From NCBI RefSeq assembly GCF_029227915.1, contig NC_079875.1, positions 26,112,001-26,176,000 on the forward strand: a stretch of DNA of 64,000 nt, given 5' to 3'. Under the pieces are notes generated by a model that was given only the letters and a program-made list of their open reading frames with translations, ran no database searches and was not told where the DNA came from. The translations under genes and the position numbers were made by a program. Shown here in pieces: positions 9,266-20,052 of the stretch. Position 1 is the first letter of the stretch, and each line of letters begins with the position of its first letter. The stretch comes from Hydractinia symbiolongicarpus (taxonomy: Eukaryota; Cnidaria; Hydrozoa; Anthoathecata; Hydractiniidae).

Positions 9266-12200
9266 ATGAGAAAAATTCTATTTTACACATTAATTTTAAC
9301 AACATTCGTAATTAGTTCCAATGATCAACAAGTACATTATGAAACTTCATTACCGTTGTTACCAAAGAATACCCAAGCGAGACATCTTAAAAGAGGGAAA
9401 TCACGGGTATTGTATTATTCAAATTGCAGTGCCACGTTTAATCTTATTCTTGATGGTGATATTGAAGTTAATCACGGACCTGGTTTCGTCGCTCCTAAAT
9501 GCAGTACTTGTTCTAAAGTAGTGAGATGTAACCAAAAACGTCTATTATGTAGTCAATGCCTCGATGTTTCACATGCAGTATGCCAAAATAAACAACACTT
9601 GGTTACGAATTCTCGAGTACCGTACGAAACAATGTGTGATCGATGTCTTCATACCGTTCTCCCGTTTCTCAATGTTTCACTAAATACATCCTATGTAGAA
9701 AGTGAGAACGACGTATCAATGACTGACTACCATCTTGAAGCGCTGAACAAAAACAAACATTTGTTAAAAATATCTCATTTGAACACTCAATCCTTGATAT
9801 CTTCTTTCGCAGAATTTCAAGTATTTGCCCATACATATAACTTCGATATAATGACAATGTCTGAAACTTGGTTGAAAAATAATAAACACATTATCGAATA
9901 TGTTGAATTACCAGGTTTCAAGCTAGTCTATAAAAACCGGGAAGAAAGGCGAGGAGGTGGTGTGGCAGCGTATGTTAAAGATGATATTGACTTTAAATTA
10001 CGAAATGACATCACAACTTTATATAACGAACTTGAACACATATGGATAGAGATAAATGGTCGCAATAGACATAGCAAAATTCTGTTGGGTGTTTTTTATC
10101 AACCGAACTTTGACGATGCAAGCAAAGCTGAATGGCTCAGTAAAGTGGATATTATATTAGATAAAGTCGTGTCTCAGTGGAGAGGTCACATTGTTATTAC
10201 CGGTGATATGAACATCAACTTGTTGGAGAATTCACAGATCACAACAGTGTACAACGACATTCTTGACTCTCATAACTTAGTACAACATGTTACGAAGCCA
10301 AGCAGAAGAGGGACTACGCTGATTGACCATTTTATAACAAACGCTCAATGTAAAGTAAAACTTTGTGATGTTACTCCAACACCAGAAATAAGTGATCATG
10401 ATGCTATATATGCCTGTATCAACACAAGAGTTACAAGATTTCAGCCTCGTTTTAAATATATACGTGATTACAAGAATTACATTTTAAATGATTATGTCAC
10501 TGACTTTTCGCAATTACCATTGAGTGTTGTTTATTCTTCAGAATCTGCAGATGATAAACTAGATATTCTCAATGAATTAATATCTTCATGTATAGAACGA
10601 CATGCACCATTGAAACGAATCAAAGTTACCAGACCTCCAGCACCATGGCTAAAAGATCTCCGCATTAATGATATGCAAAGCAAATGTAGAGAATTGCGTC
10701 ACAAAGCTCACCTGACACAATCTGATAGTGACTGGGATAATTTCAGAGATATTCGAAATAACCTGAAACGTACGATCAAGCACACTAGGAATACGTTTTT
10801 CAAGAAAGCTCTAAGCTCAAAAAGACCTGCAGATGTGTGGAAGTTTATTCACCGTATTCTGAATCCGAAGAAAGATAAAATTTGCCTGGATCCAACCACG
10901 CTGAATGATCACTATATATCAACCGCGAATAGAATTTTGAACGCTGTTCCAACTACACAAGGTGACTTATTGAATCATATTAACAATTTCCAACTACGCA
11001 ATGACCGTTCAGAGTTGTATTTTAGACATGTGACCTATACGGAAGTTGAAACAGAATTGAAATCGCTTCGCATGGATTGTTCCGCTGGATTCGATAATAT
11101 ACCAGTTGCTCTTATAAAACCTGTATTAGAATATCTCATTTCACCTTTAACACATGTTATTAATTCTGGTATTGATGAGCAAAAATTTTATACGCAATGG
11201 AAAATCGGAAAGGTTTCTCCAATTCCAAAATGTGACAATGCTACTTCTCCAGATCAGTATCGACCTGTTTCAGTTTTGCCGACCTTGTCTAAAGTGTACG
11301 AAAGGTGTATCGCAAACCAAATATGTCAATACATCTCATCTGAGAATGTACTCAAAGACAACATGTCCGGATTTAGAAAGCATCACTCGACTACCACCTT
11401 ACTGCTGAAAATACGCGATGATATTATAAAAGCCATGGAAAAGGGTGAAGTGACACTAGCAATGTTTTTAGATTATTCCAAGGCATTTGATACAGTTGAT
11501 TTCAAAACTATCATAACTAAGCTGTATCATCTTAGCTTTTCTAAACCAGCTGTTCTATGGATGTGTTCCTACCTCAACAATCGATTGCAGTACGTTCAAA
11601 TCGATGACTGTTCATCATCGATGGAGACCGTTCAATTTGGTGTGCCACAGGGTTCAGTTCTAGGGCCGATTCTTTTCAACTTGTACGTAACTGACCTACA
11701 AGATGCAGTTCATGGGACAGTTTGTCAATTCGCTGACGACATATCTTGCTATGATCACTGTAAACAAAACGAATTACCGAATGCCATTGAACAACTCACA
11801 CAACGTTTGGACAACTTGTGTGACTGGTCTTCCAACAACAACCTTGCTTTCAACCAAGGCAAGACTAAAATCATGCTGTTTTCGGGAAGCAGAATGTCAC
11901 AAACACATAAGTTAGATGATGACACACATGTAACCTTCAATATTAAACATTGTGGTAAACTTATTGAAAGAGTTGCAAGTTATAAGTTACTTGGTGTGCA
12001 TTTTGATGAACATTTAGCCTGGGACACTCATTTAAACCAGCTTTTGAAATCTACTTACTGTAAGCTTTCTGTATTGCACAAATTGAAACATTCAGCTCCT
12101 CAGTACTTACGTAAACAGTTAGTGGAGACACTGTTACTCTCTAGACTTGACTACTGCAATGTGGTGTTTTCCAACGCACCAGATTACAAACTTAACCGTA

Positions 12201-12592
12201 TCAACAAAGTTTTAAGATGTGCAGCAGCCTTTGTTACAGCGCACTACTGTACCACAGCAGATATTTTGAATTTGAAATGGTTGCCCTCCAAAGAGAGAAT
12301 CAACTTGAACATGTTGAAACTCGCTCACAAATCTTTGCACGAAACAGAATTTCCCACATACCTGAAAGGGCTGGAAATGAAGAAAACAGAAAGAACGACA
12401 AGAAGTTCTGAAAGATGTGTGTCCGAATTCAAAGTTAACGCATCGGATAAAACTTTTATTGGAAGAAGTGGTCGACAACTGAACGATCTTCCCACCAGTC
12501 TACGAAAAGAAGTGGTTTATAAAAAATTTGTTTACGGAGCTAAATGTTATTTATCAGATAGAGCTCTTGCAAAATATATAAATAAACATTAA
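9266..12592 (+). CDS. CR1/L2-type LINE polyprotein, intact, 1108 residues
   Basis: A single unbroken ORF encoding a non-LTR retrotransposon protein. Order: hydrophobic start MRKILFYTLILTTFVISS; 2A-like remnant GDIEVNHGP at residues 64-72; a C4HC3 PHD-type finger (C79, C82, C95, C98, H103, C106, C124, C127); an AP-type endonuclease, about 168-385, with SETW near 200, GDMN at 313-316 and SDHD at 376-379; and a reverse transcriptase, about 600-880, with LDYSKAFD (D736), GVPQGSVLGP near 793 and FADD at 822-825. The enzyme nicks DNA and primes cDNA from the nick. Assignment to the CR1/L2 group rests on domain order and the 2A-like start. Being fully open, it is the youngest-looking coding element here. 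A 15-T run follows the stop. Confidence 0.95.
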   Translation: MRKILFYTLILTTFVISSNDQQVHYETSLPLLPKNTQARHLKRGKSRVLYYSNCSATFNLILDGDIEVNHGPGFVAPKCSTCSKVVRCNQKRLLCSQCLDVSHAVCQNKQHLVTNSRVPYETMCDRCLHTVLPFLNVSLNTSYVESENDVSMTDYHLEALNKNKHLLKISHLNTQSLISSFAEFQVFAHTYNFDIMTMSETWLKNNKHIIEYVELPGFKLVYKNREERRGGGVAAYVKDDIDFKLRNDITTLYNELEHIWIEINGRNRHSKILLGVFYQPNFDDASKAEWLSKVDIILDKVVSQWRGHIVITGDMNINLLENSQITTVYNDILDSHNLVQHVTKPSRRGTTLIDHFITNAQCKVKLCDVTPTPEISDHDAIYACINTRVTRFQPRFKYIRDYKNYILNDYVTDFSQLPLSVVYSSESADDKLDILNELISSCIERHAPLKRIKVTRPPAPWLKDLRINDMQSKCRELRHKAHLTQSDSDWDNFRDIRNNLKRTIKHTRNTFFKKALSSKRPADVWKFIHRILNPKKDKICLDPTTLNDHYISTANRILNAVPTTQGDLLNHINNFQLRNDRSELYFRHVTYTEVETELKSLRMDCSAGFDNIPVALIKPVLEYLISPLTHVINSGIDEQKFYTQWKIGKVSPIPKCDNATSPDQYRPVSVLPTLSKVYERCIANQICQYISSENVLKDNMSGFRKHHSTTTLLLKIRDDIIKAMEKGEVTLAMFLDYSKAFDTVDFKTIITKLYHLSFSKPAVLWMCSYLNNRLQYVQIDDCSSSMETVQFGVPQGSVLGPILFNLYVTDLQDAVHGTVCQFADDISCYDHCKQNELPNAIEQLTQRLDNLCDWSSNNNLAFNQGKTKIMLFSGSRMSQTHKLDDDTHVTFNIKHCGKLIERVASYKLLGVHFDEHLAWDTHLNQLLKSTYCKLSVLHKLKHSAPQYLRKQLVETLLLSRLDYCNVVFSNAPDYKLNRINKVLRCAAAFVTAHYCTTADILNLKWLPSKERINLNMLKLAHKSLHETEFPTYLKGLEMKKTERTTRSSERCVSEFKVNASDKTFIGRSGRQLNDLPTSLRKEVVYKKFVYGAKCYLSDRALAKYINKH

Positions 12593-13491
12593 TTTTTTTT
12601 TTTTTTTATAGAAAATATTGCATTCAATATATACACACACTGTTCACTTTTATTTACGACTTTACGATTGCATGTTTATTTGTTAATTTTGTCCTGTTCT
12701 TATATATTCCAACAACAGCCTCGGTTCTACCTAGTATGTCCTCAGTATGCGCATAGCTCCAGCCAATCAAGTTACTATTTCCCCCAGGCTGTTTTTTGTT
12801 CTCTCCGCTTGTTCTACTCGTTCTATTCCAAGTCCATTTTAGTCTCTGACTTTATTTGATTACATAAACTAATACTATAGTATTTCTTCAATATATAATC
12901 TGTTTATTTATTGATTTTGCCGTGTCCATACGTTTTCTCACCAATCGATTCCACGCTATCGCATCCCACCATGCCTCTAGCCATTTCTCCACTAGTTCTA
13001 TCTACTCTATTCTCATGTCCATTTCGAGTCAAATTTTAGTTGGTTAATGTTTATACTGAAATATATATTACGCTTTTTAAAATTTTCTTTAATTTTTATT
13101 ATAAATAGCTGTTTTTAATTAGGGATGAAGAGCCATTGTAATACATGGATATGCCCGAAATATACCATTATTATTATTATTATTATTATTAGTAGTAGTA
13201 GTAGTTGTGCACCACCGTTGTTATATAATACTGTTTCACAAACATTGTTATATGCTGCGTATCAGTGTGCAATAATACTGACGTTGGGTGCACTTCCGTC
13301 ACATACGTGTATATGGACATGTCAGGTTTCTGGCTGTTGAACTACTCTTTGTGGGTATTTATAATTGCATGTTGAAAGTTCATTTACGTGTTTACTATTT
13401 TGAGTATCTTGTGTCCCATTTAATCCTAAAAATATTGTAAGGATGCATTTTATTTAATGTGTGTTAGACATGATCTCTATTTTTTTTCGGT
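12593..13491. repeat. T-run, non-coding DNA and trinucleotide microsatellite
   Basis: Fifteen T residues occupy 12593-12607 right after the LINE stop and may mark its tail. A TTA repeat that changes to AGT runs from about 13167 to 13206. The rest is AT-rich with no supported gene. Confidence 0.6.
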
Positions 13492-14072
13492 GAAGTGCAA
13501 ATTCCTATGGCTTACCTTCACGTGGTGCACTTCGTTAAGTGATTAGCATGTTAGGTCGAAATTGTTACAGACATAATACAAGATAAATTTAGAATTAGCG
13601 TAGAACATTTGGGTCCTAAGTTTTAAAAGTGGACGATTTTTTTACCTCAGACTTAACAATTTAAAAAATGTAAATGTTAAAATCATGCATCGCTTTTTAC
13701 TTTTTTCTGTTCTTAAAACTTTAAAAATTGTAGCTATGTAATAGTAAAGCATGCTTAACAATCATCTCTTATAGTATTTAACAATCATCTCTTATAGTAT
13801 TTATTGACTTAGCAAAAAAAAACTCGTTTCTTATTTTTATGGAAAAGATTTTGAAGAAAAGGTTAATGTTTCCAAACTTGAACATAACATTTTATCAGGG
13901 AGTTCCATTACATTTTTTGAAACACAAAACACATAAACATCTATTAGGAAAAAATAAATTAAAACGTAAATTGATATTTTTAGTTCACACTTTCTTTAAA
14001 CTTCAATTTAAACGATTTAAGTTTCGTTGAATTTCTACCTAACATGCAAATCATAAACTAAAAGCCAAGGCA
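13492..14072. mobile_element. Paired-arm element, long form
   Basis: The left arm (13492-13565) contains GAAGTGCA...TGCACTTC, then GTTAAGTGATTAGCATG. The right arm (about 14030-14072) is its inverted partner: the left GATTAGCATGTTAGGTCGAA matches the reverse complement of the right arm at about 20 of 23 positions over the core, and GGCTT pairs with AAGCC outside it. The left arm has about 24 extra bases (starting ACCTTCACGTGG). A shorter relative at 15735-15836 has the same asymmetric layout. No transposase is present; this looks like a fold-back or MITE-like element. Confidence 0.5.
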
Positions 14073-14297
14073 ATTTTTTTCAATTTTTTATAGTTAGGGA
14101 AAGTCAGACAATTTCTGTAGTATGTAGTAACTATACCAGACCAAATTGGATGTAAAAAGAAAATTTAAATTTGGGCATGGAAAAGCAGAGAAAATGGAAA
14201 TGGAGTTAATTTGGCCGTTTTATAATTAATTTGTCGTTTGGACTTTTGGTTTATTTTTACTTTGACAAATTTATTTTTCAGACAATATATAACAAAA

Positions 14298-14929
14298 ATG
14301 GATATTAATGAAATTGAACTATTACAATCTCCAAATAGGAAACCAGGTGCGTACTATGTTTAATAGTTATAATAATACAGAAGAAAAATATGCCAATACA
14401 AAATAAATCTAAGCTATTATTTTCAAATATTTTTTTCTTAAGAACAAACAAACGAACAAGAAAATACAGAAGGTCAGACAGTTGTAGAAGGTATGTCACA
14501 TTTCTCTTCAATTGTGATCTTACTTCCATTACTACCCTAATATTTTTCTTTATCAAGGGCAATATATTATTGGGAAAAGTTTATTGGAATGTTACATTTA
14601 TTTTCACTACTATGTTAAAATTAACCGTTCAAATATCAGTTTTATAAAACATATATAATTTCGCTTATTACTTAGGTAACGATATTGAGCATGATGGTAC
14701 AAAAAAATTAGAATTGACGTTTGATGCCTATATCAAATTTAGGAAGGAGAATCCTGGCCCTCGGTCACGAAATTCGTTCCAATGGTGGGTGCGGCACGGG
14801 GGTCAGGATTCAGCCAACTTTAAATGGCGAAAGTCGAAACAAAATAAAAAAATACAAAAAAATAACAACAATCAAAAGCATACACACGTCAATGCAAAAT
14901 GCATTAAATGCACCATACACGTGCATTAA
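14298..14929 (+). CDS. Hidden three-exon gene, 116 residues, unknown function
   Basis: Three exons join without a stop: 14298-14346 (ATG, 49 nt, donor GTGCGT), 14443-14490 (48 nt, acceptor TTCTTAAG, donor GTATGT) and 14676-14929 (acceptor TACTTAG, ends TAA). Both introns are phase 1 and the total is 351 nt, exactly 117 codons. A TTTTTCAG just upstream of the ATG could be the acceptor of a 5' untranslated intron. The protein begins MDINEIELLQSPNRK, has an acidic Gln/Glu-rich middle, then LTFDAYIKFRKENPGPRS and a basic Asn/Lys-rich tail ending in a C..C pair and His. No family is recognised. It could be a small nuclear protein or a transposon accessory protein. Confidence 0.6.
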
Positions 14930-15734
14930 ATTATATATAATATTTATTTATTTAATTATTTATTTATTTTTATTTAATAGCTATTCATTTTTACTTTAAT
15001 TAAATTGTTTCATTGGTTAGACATTTTATGGAATTTTCGTTCTGAGCGCTGAAGGTAGTTTTGAAATAGGTTAGCATCCCAGCAGTTTGTTAAGTATTTT
15101 TACAAATCAAATAATGGTATTAAATATAGATTAGTTTCTTCATTAAGCGGTTGATATTAATGAACCGCGTACTTTAAAAGAAAAAGAATGTAATGAGCAC
15201 AAACTAACTAAAGCAGTGTTTAAAGAAGGCGCGATGTTATGAAACTCAAATATATGTGTGTTAAGAAATATACGTTATCATATCCAAACATGTTTTTATT
15301 TACTGTGTCAAAGTAATATACCTTAGGGAAGAAATTTTTGCCAAACTTATTTTAGCAACTAGAACTTCTTCACTTTTCTTTTGTGATTAAAATATTTGCT
15401 GATTATTGTGTAATTTATATTGGCGTTACGAAAGAAAACTGACCTCTGATGTGAATATAAATGTTATTGCCAAAAACATTTAATATGCAGAATGCGTAAG
15501 CTAAAACTGATGCAAATATTTCGTGTAGGAATGTAGCTCGATATTCTCATGTTGTCCATATACTAATCGTCTAAAAGTCGAGGCACATGTTCAAAGAGAT
15601 TTCAAGTTGTAATCTTCCGTCATAAGCTTACTTAGCTCATATTTTGGTATATTGTTGACTGACTAATATTTGCTTTTGCTCCATACAATATTTTTCCTAA
15701 TCTTTTTAACAATATCTTTTTTTAATTTTAGGTT
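14930..15734. other. Non-coding AT-rich stretch
   Basis: No gene or clear repeat is seen between the three-exon gene and the short paired-arm element. Confidence 0.5.
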
Positions 15735-15836
15735 GAAGCACAAAGCCCCATGACTTGCCTTCCCGTGGCGCGCTTCGTTAAGTGACTTATTTCTTCTCTA
15801 TAGAGATAAATCACAAACTGAAAGTCAGGGCATGGC
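15735..15836. mobile_element. Paired-arm element, short form
   Basis: About 102 bp with arms similar to those of the 13492-14072 element but with a loop of only about ten bases. Outer pairing is ATGACTT with AAGTCAG; inner pairing is GTGACTTAT with ATAAATCAC. Relative to the long form, outer GGCTT/AAGCC has become GACTT/AAGTC, so both sides changed and the pairing is preserved. The left-arm insert (GCCTTCCCGTGGCGCGCTTC) is conserved in position and sequence. Confidence 0.5.
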
Positions 15837-16151
15837 ATCTTATGCATCACAGATTTATTGGAGGTAAGTTGTTCACTATTTTTTTTAATGTATGATGCTT
15901 AATACGATGAGTCTGTGAAAGGCATATTGGATATGTTCATTTTTCTTTATAGTTGCTAAAAATATGTCTTTTAAATGCTAATCGACAAATTAAACGTTAC
16001 AACGTCAAAGACTTTAATAACTTCTATAACTTAATTTAAATTAACGAAAACATTACAATGTACTTATACCTTGGAAGCGGTTGAAGATAACTATCATTAT
16101 TATGTATTGACGGACAACATCAAAATGTAAGTTGTGATTATCTTTTCCAAT

Positions 16152-16195
16152 GTACTCTTGCCTGAGTGGATTTTTCCACGGGCCTTATCGACTAG
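16152..16195 (+). mobile_element. Helitron 3' end
   Basis: The stem-loop GTGGA-TTTT-TCCAC (16166-16179) is followed by 12 nt and CTAG (16192-16195), then a T. This is the canonical Helitron 3' architecture: a hairpin about a dozen bases before CTRR, inserted before T. The sequence matches the termini of the elements at 17328, 18052 and 58616. The upstream sequence differs from theirs, and no matching 5' TC end was found. Confidence 0.75.
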
Positions 16196-16419
16196 TATTA
16201 TAATAATTTCGTGCTATTCTACCTTTTAACTCCTCATAATATGAAACACCCACGAATTAGAAACGGATTTACGCCTTACAGTTCCCAGCTTCAAATACAT
16301 CTCAACACCACCTTCTAGTACAGATTCGGACGCTGCGGAAGCACGTTTTTTGAAAGGCGGCTTCTATCATGACGTCATCACGGGAGAATTATGAGCGAAA
16401 AAGACCGCCGTGTGTATCA

Positions 16420-17327
16420 GCACAAGAAATCGCAAATATATGAGACACTCGTCTCTTTTAAATGCCTCGTTTATCAATTTTACGGCTAAAATATAAAAAC
16501 TCGAAACGGTGATGTTGACCCTAAAGTACAATTCTCCTATATCAATACGAAAAATGGCAAATATATGACACACACGTCTCTTTTAAATGCCTCGATTATC
16601 AATTTTACGGCTAAAATATAAAAACTCGAAACGAGGTTGTTGACCTTTAAGTACATTTATCCTGTACCAACACAAGAAATCGCAAATATATGAGACACTC
16701 GTCTCTTTTAAAAGCCCCGTTTATCAATTTTACGGCTAAAATATATCAAACCTGAGACGAAGTTGTTGACCCTAAAGTACAATTATCCTGTATCAGGACA
16801 AGAAATCGCAAATATATGAGACACTCGTCTCTTTTAAAAGCCCCGTTTATCCATTTTACGGCTAAAATATATCGAACCTGAAACGAGGTTGTTGACCCTA
16901 AAGTACAATTATCCTGTATCAATACAAAAAATTGCAAATATATGAGACACTCGTCTCTTTTAAATGCTGCGTTAATTCTACGGCTAAAATATAAAAACTT
17001 GAAACGAGGTTGTTGACCCTAAAGTACAATTATCCTGCATCAATACAAAAAATCGCAAATATAAGAGACACTGGACTTCTTTAAATGCCTTGTTTATCAC
17101 TTCCACGGCTAAGATATATGGAACCTCAGACGAAGTTGTTGACCCGAAAGTACAATTATCCTGTATCAGCCTAAGAAATCGCAAATATGTGATACTCGTC
17201 TCTTTTAAATGCCTCGTTTATCAATTTTACGGCTAAAGTATAAAAACTTGAAACGAGGTTGTTGACCCTAAAGTACAATTATCCTATATCAATACCAAAA
17301 AATCGCAAGTCCTGTATTAATACAAAA
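16420..17327 (+). repeat. 126-bp satellite array 1, GTACAA subfamily
   Basis: About seven units of the window's satellite. Landmarks per unit: GTCTCTTTTAAATGCCTCG, TTTACGGCTAAAATAT, GTTGTTGACCCTAAAGTACA, TTATCCTGTATCA. The subfamily differs from the main array by AAAGTACAATTATCCTG in place of AAATGACAATTATCTTG. The array ends exactly at a Helitron CTAG terminus. Minus-strand frames stay open for one or two units but are not treated as genes. Confidence 0.9.
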
Positions 17328-18049
17328 CTAGTCGATAAAGCCCGTGGAAAAATCCACTGAGGCAGTATAAAATTGAAAAATAAGCGTCATATGAATTTTG
17401 ATGACGTCAAAAACTCATCTGCAAAAAAATTAGAACCTTGTTTTTACGTTGCCTCTATGGTGCGAAGTTGAAAGCGCTGATCAAGAAAATGTATGTAATC
17501 ACGTGCTTTTGATAAATGATTAAATAGATATAAAGGTTAAAAAAATTTGCTGACGTCAGCACTGACCCGTCTAGACCCCCCATTTTTTTTTTTAAAAAAT
17601 TTGCATACCTGTTACCTTCATCGTATAGATCTTGAAAGGCTGATCAAGAAAATGTATAGGATCATGTACTTTTGACAAACGGTTGCAGAGATTTTAGGGT
17701 TTGAAGGTTGTTTGATGACGTCATCAACCCGTGCATTCCGAAACAGATTCTGGGACACAGGTTTGGAAAAATCACCCAAATTGGTCCTAGGTGGTCCCTA
17801 GTTACCTACGCAGGAGATGACGTCAGTTATTTCCACCCGTTTCCATGTTATTTAGCCTTAAATTTAAAAGTGCAATGCAATGGCTTCAGTAATCTTAATA
17901 TACTTTCCTTTGACGTCAATATTGCTTTAACGTCAAAGTTTGGTAATTTACAGAACAAATTTATAGACGATGTTTTATAGACTTTATCAAAGAAATTTTA
18001 TCCACTTTGCAAAAGTCACAGACAGACAGAACTGGCGTATTATTATAGA
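17328..18049 (-). mobile_element. Non-autonomous Helitron 1, 722 bp
   Basis: Read on the minus strand it begins TCTATAATAATACGCCAG (5' end at 18049) and ends with the GTGGA...TCCAC hairpin, 12 nt and CTAG (3' end at 17328), followed by T. It has no coding sequence. The interior contains three TGACGTCA palindromes (17551, 17716, 17818). Its 3' end abuts satellite array 1, and its 5' end is two bases from the next Helitron. Movement would require a transposase supplied elsewhere. Confidence 0.85.
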
Positions 18050-18051
18050 GA

Positions 18052-18779
18052 CTAGTCGATAAAGCCCGTGGAAAAATCCACTGAGGCAGGATAAAATTGA
18101 AAAATAAGCGTCATATGAATTTTGATAACGTCAGCAACCCATCTGCAAAAAAATTAGAACCTTGTTTTTACGTTGCCTCTATTGTGCGGAGTTTAAAGCG
18201 CTGATCAAGAAAATGTATGTAATCACGTGCTTTTGATAAATGATTAATAAGATATAAAGGTTTAAACAATTTGCTGACGTCAGCACTGACCCGTCTAGAC
18301 CCCTCAAATTTTTTTTTTAGAAATTAGTATACCTGTTGCCTTTATCGTATAGATCTTGAAACGCTGATCAAGAAAATGTATAGGATCGTGTACTTTTGAC
18401 AAACGGTTGCAGAGGTATTAGGGTTTGAAGGTTGTTTGATGACGTCATCAACCCGTGCATTCCGAAACGAACTCTGGGACATAGGTTTGGAAAAATCACT
18501 CAAATTGGTCCTAGGTGGTCCCTAGTTACCCACGCGGTGAAAAATCATTGACGTCACCACCTCGTTTCCAAGTTATTTGGCCTCACAGTTTTAGGTGCAC
18601 TGTAATGGCTTCATTAACTTAATATAAGATATTGACGTTGAAGTAGTGTTATTTACGTCGCGCCGTGACGTCTAAATATTTACCATATTAGACATGCATT
18701 TTTCGGCAACATCAAAGGAAAATGAAGACATCCACTTTGCCTGTCACAGAGACACGGAACTGGCGTATTATTATATAGA
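18052..18779 (-). mobile_element. Non-autonomous Helitron 2, 728 bp
   Basis: Same family and orientation as the element at 17328, directly head-to-tail with it. The minus-strand 5' end is TCTATATAATAATACGCC at 18779 after an A; the 3' end is CTAG at 18055-18052 before a T, so the A/T insertion context is satisfied. The interior is similar over most of its length but diverges near the 5' end. TGACGTCA palindromes lie near 18274 and 18437. Confidence 0.87.
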
Positions 18780-20052
18780 TTGCAATTATATGATACTCTT
18801 CTCTTTTAAATGCCTCGGTTATCAATTTTACGGCTAGAATATAAAAACTTGAAACGAGGTTGTTGACCCTGAAGTACAATTCTGCTATATCAATACGATA
18901 AGTGGCAAATATATGAGACACTCATCTCTTTTAAATGCCTCGTTTATCAATTTTACGGCTAAAGTATAAAAACTTGAAACGAGGTTGTTGACACTAAAGT
19001 ACAATTATCCTGTACCAGCACAAGAAATCGCAAATACATGAGACACTCGTCTCTTTTAAATGCCTCGTTTATCAATTTTACGGCTAAAATATATCGAAGC
19101 TGAGATGAAGTTGTTGATACTAAAGTACAATTATCCTGTATCAGCACAAGAAATCGTAAATGTATGAGATACTGGACTTCTTTAAAGGTCTCGTTTATCA
19201 CTTCCACGGCCAAGATATATGGAACCTGAGACGAATTTGTTGACACTAAAGTACAATTGTCCTGTATTAATACGAAAATTCGCAAATATATGATACTCGT
19301 CTCATTAAATGCCTCGGTTATCAATTTTACGGCTAGAATATAAAAACTTAAAACAAGGTTGTTGACCCTAAAGTACAAAACCCTTATATCAATACGAAAA
19401 ATGGCAAATATATGAGACACTCATCTCTCTGAACTGCTGCGTTTATCAACTCTGCGGCTAAAATATAAAAACTTGAAACGCGGTTGTTGACCCTAAAGTA
19501 CAATTATCCTGTATCAATACAAGAAATCGCAAATACATGAGACACTCGTCTCTTTTAAATGCCTCGTTTATCAATTTTACGGCTAAAATATATCGAACCT
19601 GAAGCGAGGTTGTTGACCCTAAAGTACAATTATCCTGTATTAGCACAAGAAATTGCAAATATATGAGACACTGGACTTCTTTAAATGCCTCGTTTATCAC
19701 TTCCACGGCCAAGATATATGGAACGTGAGACGAATTTGTTGACCCTAAAGTACAATTATCCTGTATCAGGACAAGAAATCGCAAATATATGAGACACTCG
19801 TCTCTTTTAAATGCCTCGTTTATCTATTTTACGGCTAAATTATATCGAAGCTGATATGAAGTTGTTGACACTAAAGTACAATTATCCTGTATTAATAAGA
19901 AAATTCGCAAATATATGATACTCGTCTCATTAAATGCCTCGTTTATCAATTTTACGGCTAAAGTATAAAAACTTGAAACGAGGTTGTTGACCCTAAAGTA
20001 CAATTATCCTATATCAATACCAAAAAATCGCAAGTCCTGTATTAATACACAA
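18780..20052 (+). repeat. 126-bp satellite array 2, GTACAA subfamily
   Basis: About ten units of the same subfamily as array 1, some shortened by losing the ATGAGACACT block. The right edge has the same flank (GTCCTGTATTAATACA) beside a Helitron 3' end as array 1, so satellite plus Helitron was probably duplicated as one module. Confidence 0.88.

Noticed and set aside
16196-16420. 5' end of a Helitron facing the satellite
   Set aside because: No TCTATA-type start is present here; only the 3' end at 16195 is supported.
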